Assembly: GCA_002633005.1 (NCBI GenBank)
Contig: NMRA01000290.1
Coordinates: 188,748-252,747 of the forward strand
Origin: Phoronis australis
Lineage: Eukaryota; Phoronida; Phoronidae
Direction of reading: 5' to 3'
Length of the DNA: 64,000 bases
Of this stretch, positions 44,901 to 53,334 are shown piece by piece (within the stretch, counting starts at the first letter, position 1; the number at the start of each line of letters is the position of its first letter). The translations under genes and the position numbers were made by a program. The notes below the pieces were generated by a model. That model was not told the origin of the DNA and did no database searches. It saw only the letters and a program-made list of their open reading frames with translations.

Positions 44901-45282
44901 GTAGCTTTTCAGTTTTTATCTGCAGGTACTTGACAATAATTTCGCCACATTTTATGCTTGAACAATCCACTTCAGACAAGATAAGCCGATTTTGACGCAT
45001 TAAAAAATGTAACTATACACATGCACTACTCTCCAGTATTTTTCTTGCTGTGCAGAAATTCAGTTCCTGTCAATTTTTATTTGGTATGCACGAATGTTTT
45101 GCATCATTTAGAAGGTGTAGTATTGTTAATGCATTACTGTCATTAATTTAGGTAACCCAATCAGGCTCGTACGCGAAGTAGTTCTCCTCACGGACGATCG
45201 CAATCTCAGGCTCAAGGCGCACACTCGTAACGTGCCCGTCAAAGATCTCGAGAGCTTCTGCACTTGGTCCAAAGTTGGATGA
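23868..45282 (+). CDS. SMG6: SMG6, nonsense-mediated decay endonuclease (complete, 17 exons, 1532 aa)
   Basis: SMG6/EST1A cuts mRNA near premature stop codons. Exons: 23868-23964, 27588-29625, 30628-30765, 32568-32757, 33523-33740, 34480-34669, 35020-35196, 36146-36207, 36599-36744, 38340-38592, 39031-39128, 40049-40152, 40419-40733, 41888-42035, 42751-42962, 43456-43537 and 45152-45282; all phases agree. The N-terminus MASQKVVRIS recalls vertebrate MAEGLERVRIS. Two EJC-binding motifs lie at about residues 49-60 (RRPALQIYQPG) and 165-178 (KKRPDMQVYVPR). A disordered RG-rich part ends with LYDPNNPN. The 14-3-3-like/TPR region starts near 712 and includes NYGKARSWYLKAQHLAPKNG. The PIN domain (1343-1532) has VPDTN (D1364), INELDG (E1395), GNNDDLIL (D1466/D1467) and LLTDDRNLR (D1504/D1505), so nuclease activity is expected. 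The human protein is 1419 aa; the excess is mostly in the disordered part. Confidence 0.96.
24397..25322. mobile_element. Element with about 200-bp terminal inverted repeats in SMG6 intron 1
   Basis: The left arm (24397-24597) runs from CCAGCTAGCTGTATGAAGAC to GACCGATACTCACC. The right arm (25112-25322) is its diverged inverse, GGTGAGTGTCGGTTGAC ... TACCTAGCTGGCTGG. Matching blocks include GGGTGCATGCAAAATTTGG and GACTATCGTCAAAATACAGC. The 500-bp centre shows no coding capacity. This is a foldback or long-TIR MITE. Confidence 0.65.
25323..27587. other. Remainder of SMG6 intron 1, nothing recognised
   Basis: AT-rich sequence with no exon that fits the SMG6 phase and no clear repeat ends. Confidence 0.5.
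27588..29625 (+). CDS. SMG6: SMG6 exon 2 (EJC-binding motifs, disordered RG-rich region)
   Basis: A 2038-bp exon, acceptor TTCTACAG and donor GTAAGA. The long open frame visibly starts at Met 60-61 (27668), but the frame extends upstream to the acceptor and includes the first EJC motif. Contains RGRGFSRGRGRGSRT and a Tyr/Pro-rich tail. Confidence 0.95.
30222..30370 (+). repeat. tRNA-like segment, possible SINE
   Basis: A perfect T-arm GTGGG-TTCAAGT-CCCAC contains a B-box-like GGTTCAAGTCC. An acceptor-like pairing TGGCCTG/CAGGTCA encloses it. The part between is about 8-10 nt too short for a real tRNA, so a degenerate tRNA-derived SINE head is more likely. It is followed by AATAAAAAAAT near 30350. 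Lies in SMG6 intron 2. Confidence 0.35.
30628..30765 (+). CDS. SMG6: SMG6 exon 3
   Basis: Acceptor TTTCCAG and donor GTGAGT. Encodes VEQVLGELEPLRNQLMNIL, the opening helices of the 14-3-3-like domain. Confidence 0.92.
31092..31480 (+). repeat. Modular interspersed repeat, copy C (one full module)
   Basis: Begins with a 29-bp near-palindrome (CTATGTACCTACTTA...GTAGGTGCATAG). It has GATTTTCATGAGATTTGGC, the box GCCCCCTAGTGGCCATTT near 31249, and the shared end ATGCTTTGCGTTGCTCTT. Lies in SMG6 intron 3. Confidence 0.65.
32568..32757 (+). CDS. SMG6: SMG6 exon 4
   Basis: Acceptor TTTTTCAG. Encodes KEVGHRYKQLVLLSPEL through LLSVLEE. The donor GTAGGG is the first bases of a 53-bp minisatellite. 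Confidence 0.93.
32758..33072. repeat. 53-bp minisatellite, six copies, starting at the SMG6 exon 4 splice donor
   Basis: The unit AGGGCACTTTGACTGGTTTG plus about 33 bp recurs near 32760, 32813, 32866, 32919, 32972 and 33025. The first unit starts GGTAGGGCAC, providing the exon 4 donor. The later units read GATAGGGCAC and so lack the GT at that place. Confidence 0.88.
33523..33740 (+). CDS. SMG6: SMG6 exon 5
   Basis: Acceptor CTGTTTCAG and donor GTAATC. Encodes VVFYEDLLNRLEDTFQFKLE through NYGKAR. Confidence 0.94.
34480..34669 (+). CDS. SMG6: SMG6 exon 6
   Basis: Acceptor CCTTACAG and donor GTACGT. Encodes WYLKAQHLAPKNGRPYNQ and YTRRKLDAVYFYMRSL, almost identical to vertebrate SMG6. Confidence 0.96.
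35020..35196 (+). CDS. SMG6: SMG6 exon 7 (alternative in-frame acceptor 9 bp upstream)
   Basis: Encodes a Lys-rich linker and RRIEIWVSPDGS, then the donor GTAAAT. Two acceptors are possible: CTGTCAG before 35020 or TTATTTAG before 35011. The latter adds Ser-Cys-Gln. Confidence 0.85.
35690..35945 (-). repeat. Probable SINE-like repeat in SMG6 intron 7
   Basis: The minus strand contains GTGGCTCAATGTTAGGTG and, about 40 bp on, AGGTTCAGTCTG, which resemble A and B boxes of a Pol III promoter. The plus-strand text GACTTGCTCAAGGACACAAC and GATGGGATACTAGTCTGTTA is of a kind repeated in many marine animal genomes. Only one copy is seen here. Confidence 0.4.
36146..36207 (+). CDS. SMG6: SMG6 exon 8
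   Basis: Acceptor TTTTCCAG and donor GTAAGT. Encodes LNRRFVLSFLQVHGKLFTKI, a near match to the vertebrate segment. Confidence 0.94.
36599..36744 (+). CDS. SMG6: SMG6 exon 9
   Basis: Acceptor GTTTCAG and donor GTATTT. Encodes METFPEVCSTMLREFQALL through INMFSISNTELK. Confidence 0.94.
37261..38130 (+). repeat. Modular interspersed repeat, copy D
   Basis: Starts TTTTTATGTGCCCACATATA with an inverse arm CACATGTGAGTG. It contains boxes near 37436 (CCCCCTAGTGTCAA), 37704 (CACCTAATGGCAA), 37986 (CACAGCGGCCATT) and 38088, and ends CAATGCTTTGCGTTACTCTTG. Lies in SMG6 intron 9. Confidence 0.7.
38340..38592 (+). CDS. SMG6: SMG6 exon 10
   Basis: Acceptor TCATCTAG and donor GTGCGT. Encodes ALQVAFDMIGLVAHRC and LLPSVKLWSDWM. 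Confidence 0.93.
39031..39128 (+). CDS. SMG6: SMG6 exon 11
   Basis: Acceptor CTATTGCAG and donor GTGTGT. Encodes HVDTWQWIADLLNTLGDVE. Confidence 0.9.
39259..39511. repeat. Two-copy tandem duplication, about 126-bp unit
   Basis: CTTGTCATTGATTATCACGG through GAATGTGGTGATGTT is repeated immediately with about 10 substitutions, in SMG6 intron 11. Confidence 0.8.
40049..40152 (+). CDS. SMG6: SMG6 exon 12
   Basis: Acceptor CTTTGTAG and donor GTAAGC. Encodes LAEDSTMAGYVPLLNL, matching the family motif LEEDxxLxGFVPLL. Confidence 0.92.
40419..40733 (+). CDS. SMG6: SMG6 exon 13
   Basis: Acceptor TATGTAG and donor GTGGGC. Encodes KDCLRISRLRTFGDYLCG, an acidic linker, then RELRAKRAELQKQIDERQQQ, the charged helix before the PIN domain. 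Confidence 0.94.
40905..41075. repeat. Dispersed repeat, copy 1 of 3
   Basis: Contains AGAAATCACTTCTCATTAGA, GGAACAAGCTGAGGTTAAC and TCGACAGAAG. Diverged copies at 61040-61160 and 63786-63925 keep the same order of blocks. Lies in SMG6 intron 13. Confidence 0.5.
41888..42035 (+). CDS. SMG6: SMG6 exon 14 (PIN domain start)
   Basis: Acceptor GTTACAG and donor GTAAGT. Encodes LEIRPLFLVPDTNCFIDHL with the first catalytic Asp (D1364). Confidence 0.96.
42751..42962 (+). CDS. SMG6: SMG6 exon 15 (PIN)
   Basis: Acceptor CTTTCCAG and donor GTAAGT. Encodes INELDGLTKGC and VKALTSKGTVMDTIAYRSEE. Confidence 0.95.
43456..43537 (+). CDS. SMG6: SMG6 exon 16 (PIN)
   Basis: Acceptor TGTTTTAG and donor GTGAGT. 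Encodes GNNDDLILSCCLHYCKDKAR, with catalytic acidic residues. Confidence 0.96.
43640..43735. mobile_element. Short palindromic MITE, copy 2
   Basis: GTCTGATATAACGAGCCCG is inverted as CGGGCATGTTGTATAAGAC, with the same GAGAACCAGTTT/AAACTGGTTCTC core as the copy at 976-1084. Lies in SMG6 intron 16. Confidence 0.65.
45152..45282 (+). CDS. SMG6: SMG6 exon 17 (PIN end, stop codon)
   Basis: Acceptor TTAATTTAG. Encodes REVVLLTDDRNLRLKAHTRN and ends FCTWSKVG, then TGA at 45280-45282, matching the family C-terminus. Confidence 0.96.
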
Positions 45283-47213
45283 AATTGACCTCGAAAGCTT
45301 GGTTTTTGCCTGCTACTCAGTTCAGTTTCTACTATATAGCATGTTCTGAGTACCCTTACTTGATGACAAGAGAATGTCTGCATGGCATTGAATGCAGTTC
45401 ATCTGTAAACGATTACACTTTGTTCTACCGAGCGTGTCTGAAAAAGAGTGATTTAATAAGTGCTTTGTATTTGGAGTAGCACTTGTGTTCAGTCTTCATC
45501 AATAGTTAGTTCATCGTGTGCTCTCCATTTCATCTTAGTGATAGAACATTTAGATGTATACAGCGTGACCATGGCATGTGCCACTTTGAACAGTGTTAGT
45601 TCATTTTAAGCCGTTGGACAGGCTTGTGTAGTTAGTTTTTTTAATTTTCTGTTAATGAACTGACATTTAAAATGTCGACACAGACCTCCTACCAGGTAGA
45701 ACTTTCTGATGCATTTTGAATATTGTGGATTAGCTTGAAAAAATTCCCGTTTTCAATATGGGTCGTACTTTTTGGCTGTTGGCCAATTCTTGTTAGGAAA
45801 GCAAGTTGAAGAGCAGTTATTTGCCATTGGCAGAATTTGAACGTGTGAACTGTTGATGTGAGAACCATGTTTACTGTTAATGAACTATACTGGGAATTTC
45901 TACATATAAGCACACTCATGGGTGTATTTTTAGAAACCCTTTGCATATTTTGAAAACATGAATTACATATTTAGCATGTTTTGATGAACAATCTTATTTA
46001 TTTTGACAAGAAATAGTACTTTGGGATTGCTATTTCACTAAAATGATATTTAATGAGACACTGTGATTTTGTTGGTTACTGTTTAGACACTGTTAAGGAC
46101 AGTTTTAATGACAGTTCCGGAAAATAGGCCCCCTTTTCAGAAAAGTACACCCAGGCGTACATTTGGTTTCATTTGATGTTTGTGAAATGTCATTTTTTGA
46201 ATATTCACTCATGGGCCGATTTTCGGAAATTCTCAGTACTTGGAAGGTTGACAAACATGGACAGACTTAAAGCAGTGGAAATTGTGTGCCTCCCTTTTAT
46301 CGTTGCCATAGTGACAGGAGGAGTGTGGAAATACTGCTGTAGTGTAAACAGACATTTTTAGTCTATTTTGAATAAGGATTCAAAAATATTTATTTTTCAG
46401 TTAGTGGTTTATGTTCAACCTATTTCACAAATACTTGTGTTTTGAAAAAAATAGTAATTTGACCACATACATTGAAAAACCTTTTGTGTATGGCGATAAG
46501 TCAATCTCATTTCTTTTAATTAGAATTTCAGAAATTAATGCAACTGTGATCAAAAGTCTATTGAATAAAAATGACAATGGTCTTGACAGTGAATGTTTAT
46601 TAATTATTAATCTCTTCAAACTGATTCATTCATTACCCGAAATATTCACCAAGATTCATCCCTTTAACTATCGAGAATGTAAAAGTAACTTGTGTGAATT
46701 CGTGGAAATATGCAATACTACAGGGCTTGGAATTTTCCTCTTTTAAGAGGATTTCCTGTTCTTTAATTTCGAAGTCATCTTTATTTGGTTTCCAGTTTCC
46801 TCTTTCTCCATCTCTTTTTGACATAATTTTGACTTTATTCATGCAAAAACTTTTATTTCAGTTAAATTTTACGACCCAAATAGTATTTCTATCACAACAG
46901 CCTATTCATTAGTAAGGCTGTGCATCACCTGGAAAATTTTCCTCTTTTTTGTCATTGGTCATTCCAAGCCCTGATACTATAACCCAATACCAGTAAATGT
47001 AATGTAAAACATGCATGCACTTACAATCTTATTCATTTTCTGAGCCAGCAGATTTGACTTGAATTGCACAGGAAATGTTTTAATTTTTTTCTTTAACTAA
47101 CATGTTAGTTCTAATTCACTTGATTTTACTGCTGCTGATACAATCAACTTCACTCAACTGAAACATTCACATTTCATACTTGCAAGCGCTAACGTGCTAT
47201 TACTGTTGCATGA
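45283..47213. other. SMG6 3' flank and convergent intergenic region
   Basis: Holds the 3' UTRs of two convergent genes. An AATAAA at 46564-46569 is the only canonical plus-strand signal I noted here, about 1.3 kb after the SMG6 stop. I saw no exon, repeat array or RNA gene. Confidence 0.4.
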
Positions 47214-48203
47214 CTATTTAAAACTCATATCTAGTTGTATCTTCATAGAACCCTTGGTGGCAGCATGCTTCAAAGCATCGTCAACGTCTCTAAGGGAATA
47301 AACCTTTGACAGAAGTTTGTCAACATCCACACTGCCTTTAGACAATGCTTCCAGTGCCATTAGAAAGTTACCACAACGCGAACCAATGATTTTAATCTCC
47401 TTGACAACAACCAAGGATTCATTGAAAACCGGGTTACTAGCACATGTAGTTTTCAAAACAATGGTACCTAGTGGTTTAACTATTGTGCAGGCTTGCGCCA
47501 ATCCAGATGGAGAACCACAAGCGTCAATGACAACATCAAAGTAGCTGTCGTATTTTGCATGCGTGCTATCGTCGGAAATCCTTGTCTCAACCCCACTTGG
47601 GAGCAGATTCAGTTTTTCGCTGTGACGACCAAACACAATAAACGAAGCCTTTTCCTGTAAGTGAACCACACTAGCAATAAGGATACCGAGTTTCCCATCC
47701 CCGATAAGAGCGACTTTATCCTTTGGCTTAATGAGGCCTTGCTCTACTATGCGATAGGCAGCAGCTAAAGGCTCTGCAAATACAGCCTGAGCATCACTGA
47801 CATTATCAGGAACAAGGTGAAGATTTTCTACAGGCAAGATAAGATGAGTAGCGTATGTACCGTCCTTGTTAAGTATGCCCATAACAGTTCGTTTAGAGCA
47901 GTGATTACGTCGAATAATGCCACCTTGTGCACAGATGTCGCAGTCATTACAAACGAGGTTGATTTCCCCAACTACTCTCTGTCCAATGTTAACTCCAGCA
48001 TCCGCGTCCACGTCAATCACTTTTCCGACAAACTCGTGACCCAAGATTCCCTTGAAGCCCATGTATCCCTTCATGATCTCCAGGTCGGTGTTACACACAC
48101 CAGCCCTGAGGACCTGAATGAGTGCACCACCAGGCTTGCGAGACGGAATTGGTCTTTTCTCTAGTTTACCCTCACCGTGTTCATATACAACATAGCCTTC
48201 CAT
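47214..48203 (-). CDS. Zinc-type medium-chain dehydrogenase/reductase, single-exon coding sequence (329 aa)
   Basis: An alcohol/threonine-dehydrogenase-type MDR oxidoreductase; substrate unknown. The N-terminal GroES-like fold has zinc ligand C37 (GVCNTDLEI), GHEFVG (H56, E57), and a structural-zinc lobe with Cys 85, 88, 91 and 102. E144 lies in FAEPLAAA. A Rossmann motif LIGDGKLG (167-174) indicates NAD(P) binding. Length is normal for the family. The reading frame has no introns, unlike the three neighbours. Yet a consensus acceptor (TTATTTACAG) stands two bases before the ATG, which suggests a spliced noncoding 5' exon. The YMGFKGILGHEFVG text resembles bacterial and archaeal members as I remember them. 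It has no presequence and is likely cytosolic. Confidence 0.88.
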   Translation of the reverse strand: MEGYVVYEHGEGKLEKRPIPSRKPGGALIQVLRAGVCNTDLEIMKGYMGFKGILGHEFVGKVIDVDADAGVNIGQRVVGEINLVCNDCDICAQGGIIRRNHCSKRTVMGILNKDGTYATHLILPVENLHLVPDNVSDAQAVFAEPLAAAYRIVEQGLIKPKDKVALIGDGKLGILIASVVHLQEKASFIVFGRHSEKLNLLPSGVETRISDDSTHAKYDSYFDVVIDACGSPSGLAQACTIVKPLGTIVLKTTCASNPVFNESLVVVKEIKIIGSRCGNFLMALEALSKGSVDVDKLLSKVYSLRDVDDALKHAATKGSMKIQLDMSFK

Positions 48204-48205
48204 AT

Positions 48206-48215
48206 CTGTAAATAA
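48206..48215 (-). other. Candidate splice acceptor just before the MDR start codon
   Basis: The minus strand reads GATTTATTTACAG and then ATATGGAAGG. A T-rich tract with CAG two bases before ATG is a good acceptor and would place the upstream UTR on a separate exon. No donor was identified. Confidence 0.5.
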
Positions 48216-48439
48216 ATCACCGTCACGTTAAAAAGATTCCAAGTCAAATTAATAAAATGTAAAGGGCTACAAGGATGCAGTTCCAGAATCCAAGGGTGCT
48301 GACACTGGACAGACAGTAGACATTCTTCTTGGTTTAAGTGACCACACTCTCTCCAGAGTATTATGTCGCTGTATAACAATGAAGATCAACAAAAACGATA
48401 ACAACTATAACAGGTTTAAAAGGATATACGTAGTGGATG

Positions 48440-48600
48440 TCACTGTAGAGGTTGGTTAACATTAGCCAGATCGTTTACAAATAAAACAGTCAGTAAGCTG
48501 GTGCCCCAAATGAAGACACCCACTATGTTACTTAAGAAAAGCAGACAGCTTGCTGACAAAGATATCAAGAGAAGGGACTGACATAATTTAGCCCGGCAAG
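48440..48600 (-). pseudogene. Possible relic of a LINE reverse transcriptase palm
   Basis: The minus frame reads GTSLLTVLFVNDLANVNQP and then a stop, which resembles the GPLLFxxFxNDLP block of non-LTR reverse transcriptases. The preceding PQG text is degraded. It is short and low in confidence. Confidence 0.3.
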
Positions 48601-48848
48601 CTATTCCAGTCCGCGACTCTTGTAGGAAAGAATTTTTTTTGTAATCTGTCCTATTTATTGGAATACTATAACTGGATGAACTTCTGGTACAGATGCCAGA
48701 GACAGCAAGATCTGCGATAGGGGCAACACCAGAGTTGATGATCACCGACTTCTTATCGTATTTGTAAAACATTTTCAGCTGACAGATTTTGCGCCTGTAG
48801 CTGAGGGTGGGCCAGTTTAAGGTTTAGAACCAACAGAGGATACATGCT

Positions 48849-50270
48849 GTGAATAATGAGCTTACACGAAAGTCTCACATTTCTAAAGATATGCATGACG
48901 CATTTCTAAAGATATGCGTGACTTTTCACCGCTCGTACTTCTGAGTGGCTTTTACCGGGATCAAAGAGAGAGCAGCGCCAGAGTCAGACTCAGTTGCGAT
49001 GACCGCATTTCCCGTTGCGAGCAAGACCCAATTAAGTGTATTTACCCGACCACAAACTGTAGTAAACACCTCTGACTGTACATACTGGCAAATTCTCAAA
49101 ATGCATTAACCAACACTTTTTGTTAAAAACAAATACCACAGCTGTATTCAGATGGAAAAAACAACCAAGTTTGGTTTTCGATTTTTAAAAATCGATGAAC
49201 TATTAAGTTAAAAACGATTGAAGATGAATGACTGTGCGTATTGATATACTCGGTGATTTACAAACGCTGATCAGAGTTAACAATATCACATGGATTATTC
49301 TTTTAATATACTACTAAGCTACACTGAAACATCTATACAGCACACAGTGACTAAATTCGATGTCAATAACTTTTAAAACATCACTTATGGTCCAAGGCAT
49401 GCCAAACTTCTTTACTCCAGGAGTAAGTACACTAACCTCAAAACTGCTATTTGCGGAAATGCGCCAATTTCGATAGTTAGCTTGTAGACGGTGTAATGAA
49501 ACACCTGTGAAGACAACTAAGGTGACTAGCTTTGCGGTCAACGAGAGAGTGCAAGCAGTGGATGAGGTTGCCGGGTCGATGGGCAATAGCTATGATTTCA
49601 TTTTTATGGCTGATGAAAAGCTAGAATAGTTATGTAGTTACCTGCAACCAAAATTGTCCAGAGGTTCCAAATCTTCAGTTTGGCTATCACCATATTTGCA
49701 CTTTTGTATATATTTTATGATTTAAGATCTAATAAAGATTAAACTTGAATGCAATGGCACGTGTAGTTTTGTTTGCTGTGACATGTTTGGTGTAGCTGTA
49801 ATCTGGAAAATTCAGGGATGGGTTCACAATTAACTGATCTCTACATTGTTTTGATACTTTGTTTAAACACAAAATATAAAGATAGCAACCCAAACCAGTA
49901 AGAAAAAAAACAAAACAAGTAGACAGAAGTATTAAAATGAAGAAATGAAAACAGGTATGAAACATATTGAAAACCAACGTTCCTTTGGGAAGTGGCCCTT
50001 TGTCAACATCAATGCAAACTAACTTTTTAGTCTTTTTGTAATATTTAAAATGTAGTGACTGTTAAAATTGCTCTCCAAACTGCAGGATTTAACTCTGTGC
50101 TAATGCCAGAGAAAAACAATTTGAGTGCAATAACGACCACCATTGTTAAGAAAGTAGTGCTAGCTATTACCTTTCCACTTCATTAGCTCAGATCTATCTC
50201 AATACAAAAGGCGTGCTGAATAGCCATCATAAAAGTTGTCTGGGGCTTAGGGAATCAGAGTGGTACCAGT
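48849..50270. repeat. Left arm of a large imperfect inverted duplication
   Basis: Blocks at 48878-49300, 49590-49740 and 50165-50270 recur inverted at 53335-54312. Examples are CATTTCTAAAGATATGC, GATTTTTAAAAATCGA and CCAAATCTTCAGTTTGG. Similarity is roughly 80-90% by eye, with unique inserts at 49320-49590 and 49740-50165. Confidence 0.75.
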
Positions 50271-50345
50271 GTAACCCAGATTAATTTCTTCACATGTAGA
50301 CAATTGAGAAATGTTTCGTGACCTAGCGAGCAGCTCTCCTCTGTA

Positions 50346-51042
50346 CTTTCTTTACAGCTCCAATGTCTTTATAGGTATAAGAGTCACAAATAGTAGAGGC
50401 GTAGTCCAAACTCCTTACATCGTTGGCTGCTTATAGGCAAGTTTCGCCGAAGAAAGCCCACTTTTGTTTATGAATGTTACTTATGTGGGATGACCATTTG
50501 AGGTCATGCGAGATGGGCCTAAAATGTATCATAGTGGTGGACGGCATTTTAGAAATATTCTGTGCACTTGTGCACATGACGTACAACTCTCCATGGATAA
50601 GTCAATTAAGTTTTTATCCAGTCATGGGAGGTCCAAACTCCAAGCCAATGAGACACAGGTCTCTCGTGTAGCAAATTTTGGTTATACAGCCAAATCATGT
50701 AGGATTTTGCGGCAGCCTCTGTTATCATCTTTTGTGCGGGTATGAGGCAGATCTCCTTCAGGCATCCTCTCTGACTCTGCATGGTGAAAGGGGTCGGCTA
50801 GTTTGCTCATCGATCATGACCTCGATTGCCTTGCTACAGCAGGCCAACATTGTCAGGGACATACCGGTAATTGTTTACGACCTCGCGACTCCAATTACGT
50901 GCATACATGATATTGCTATTTTCTGAATCTTATCGCCATGGTGATTCTGGTAATATATTTTTTAAAGCTTAAAAAATCGCTCACCTTTGCGGCTTGCTGA
51001 AAGTTGTTAAGTCGATCATCCACTCGACGCGACCCTCTTCAA
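50346..51042. other. Spacer between the inverted arms, nothing recognised
   Basis: A 57-codon minus-strand frame around 50600-50790 (with KMITEAAAKSYMIWLYNQN) is the most protein-like piece. I cannot assign it. Confidence 0.3.
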
Positions 51043-51044
51043 GG

Positions 51045-51510
51045 CACTTTTGCAATGCGTGAACTTGGATTCTTATTTAATCTCAAGATCGTGCCCAATA
51101 TGTATGCGTGAACTCGGAAATGATTCACTAAGGAAATTGGGTAAACTGTTGAACATAGAATTTGTGCAATATATTTGCCTCACGATCACCTATTTTCTCC
51201 TTAACGCAACTTGTGTAACAGAAACGGAGTGTCGGAGTGAACTAGTTAATCCATTACGATAATTGTTCTGGTATGTAACAGATAGATTGATGAGTAAGGT
51301 CGCCAATACCGGTTAAAAACATTTAGGTTTGTTTGAAAATTGCATTATTTTATGAGCATGCAACTTTTTAGTGGGGTGCGAGGTTTTATCTGCGTAGACG
51401 TGATTATTTGAGCGAGCTTGCCAAGTTGTCTAGTGTACGTATTTCAAGCTCACGCATACGCGATCTTGAGGTTAAAAAAGAATTGAAGTTTACGCGTAGC
51501 ACTTTTAAGT
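51045..51510. mobile_element. MITE-like element with about 55-bp inverted ends (family with 7753-8271)
   Basis: GTGAACTTGGATTCTTATTT and CTCAAGATCG...GTATGCGTGAACT on the left are inverted on the right as CACGCATACGCGATCTTGAG and GAATTGAAGTTTACGCG. Central text such as ATTTTCTCCTTAACGCAACTTGTG matches the METTL17 intron 1 copy. Confidence 0.6.
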
Positions 51511-52557
51511 CCACGCCCTCTCGTGAGCGTGTTTGACAAACCAATCGCTGCTTTTAGATTTGTTTTGTCCGTGCGCGTAAATATAGGTCACTTAAGCAAG
51601 CACTTGGAGACGGACGCTTTCAGCTGATATGTAAAGAAAAGCGATGTACATGTAAGTATGCAACTTGGTTATCAAAGACATGAACTATGTAGTCCTAATC
51701 AGATTAAAAGAGATACAGATTCAGATACTGCAGCTAGTTTTCTTTCGCATTGTAGACTAACTAAAGTTGTGAGTTAAGTTAAGAAATAGAACACATCTCA
51801 GTCTTCTCAGTGAATGTGCTGAGGAGTGGGGTACTGAGTGACAGTGACTAGTGAGCGGCGGAGTTGAGATGACAGACTCCAGGCGCGAGACACTGAATGA
51901 CTGAGACAAACTGAGTAAGATGTGTGAAAGGTGAGGGTCATCTGTCTTGGTCAGATGCAAAGGGCTGGGTACATTTTCACTGAAATAACAAGAGTGGCCT
52001 GGCTTGCATGGCCCTTCGAAACTAACTTGGCAATAGATTCTAGCATCCAAAATAGGTGGTTGCACATGCTAACGCATACTGTATGCCAGTAAATTTTCTG
52101 CAAATTACTGTATAACCTTGGGTTTAACTTGTCTTTGACAGTACAATTAAAAATCTCTGTCAAACACGAATCATGTTCTATATACTTTTCAAGTGACCAG
52201 GGACCATCATGTGGAGAATTTCTAGCTCAGATTTCGTTAGCCCCAGACAACTTTTAGGATGCCTATTCAGCACGCCCTTTGTATTGATGTAGATCTGAGC
52301 TAATGAAGTGGAAAGGTAATATCTAGCATTTAACTGCCTCAACAATGGTTGTTGTTAGTATCCCCAATTTGGGTTTCTCTGACATTTGCAGAGTTTCAAC
52401 CTGCAACTCTGGAGAGTAGTTTTAACTTGGTACATTCATTGTGACCATCCCTGAACTTTCCACATTACAGGTATACTAAACATGTCATGTGTCATTACAG
52501 GTATACTAAACATGTCATGTGTCATTACAGGTATACTAAACATGTCATGTGTCATTA

Positions 52558-52918
52558 NNNNNNNNNNNNNNNNNNNNNNNNNNNNNNNNNNNNNNNNNNN
52601 NNNNNNNNNNNNNNNNNNNNNNNNNNNNNNNNNNNNNNNNNNNNNNNNNNNNNNNNNNNNNNNNNNNNNNNNNNNNNNNNNNNNNNNNNNNNNNNNNNNN
52701 NNNNNNNNNNNNNNNNNNNNNNNNNNNNNNNNNNNNNNNNNNNNNNNNNNNNNNNNNNNNNNNNNNNNNNNNNNNNNNNNNNNNNNNNNNNNNNNNNNNN
52801 NNNNNNNNNNNNNNNNNNNNNNNNNNNNNNNNNNNNNNNNNNNNNNNNNNNNNNNNNNNNNNNNNNNNNNNNNNNNNNNNNNNNNNNNNNNNNNNNNNNN
52901 NNNNNNNNNNNNNNNNNN
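52558..52918. other. Assembly gap of 361 N
   Basis: An unresolved block. Reading frames reported across it are meaningless. Confidence 0.99.
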
Positions 52919-53039
52919 TAAGGTGAAGAATAAGAAGATTTAAGATGAAAACTATTATCTCTGAACTAAAATTGAAGTGCTGAGATACGGTAAGAGGACT
53001 TATTTTTTTAGATTTGCTGTGTTTCTTGGTTCCCTTTCG

Positions 53040-53334
53040 ATATTTTGTTCTCTGGCTAGTATTTATTTTCGAGTACGATTTCAAGCACACTGCCTTACCA
53101 AACTTGAAATTTAGAGCATATACTCGGAATTTTTACTCAAAATCGTACTCGAAATATGGATGAAATACACTTCGCTTCGAGTATACTCGAAAATTGAGTA
53201 CGTGCTCGAAATTTTGAGTACAGATTTTTCGAGTATGACATTGAATACACCAAAGCTGAGTCTGTACTCGAGTTGAGTATGAAGTGTGAGTTTGAGCATG
53301 ATTCGAGTCTGAGTACGGAGATTGGAGACCGGGC
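53040..53334. repeat. Segment dense in GAGTAC/GTACTC palindromic words
   Basis: CGAGTAC, GTACTCGA and related words recur more than a dozen times in both orientations. The segment ends GGAGATTGGAGACCGGGCC. It looks like a simple or foldback repeat inserted next to the duplicated 361-bp unit. Confidence 0.5.

Noticed and set aside
52482-53090. Long frames of 125-181 aa across the 52.5-53.1 kb region
   Set aside because: They consist mostly of N-derived unknown residues.
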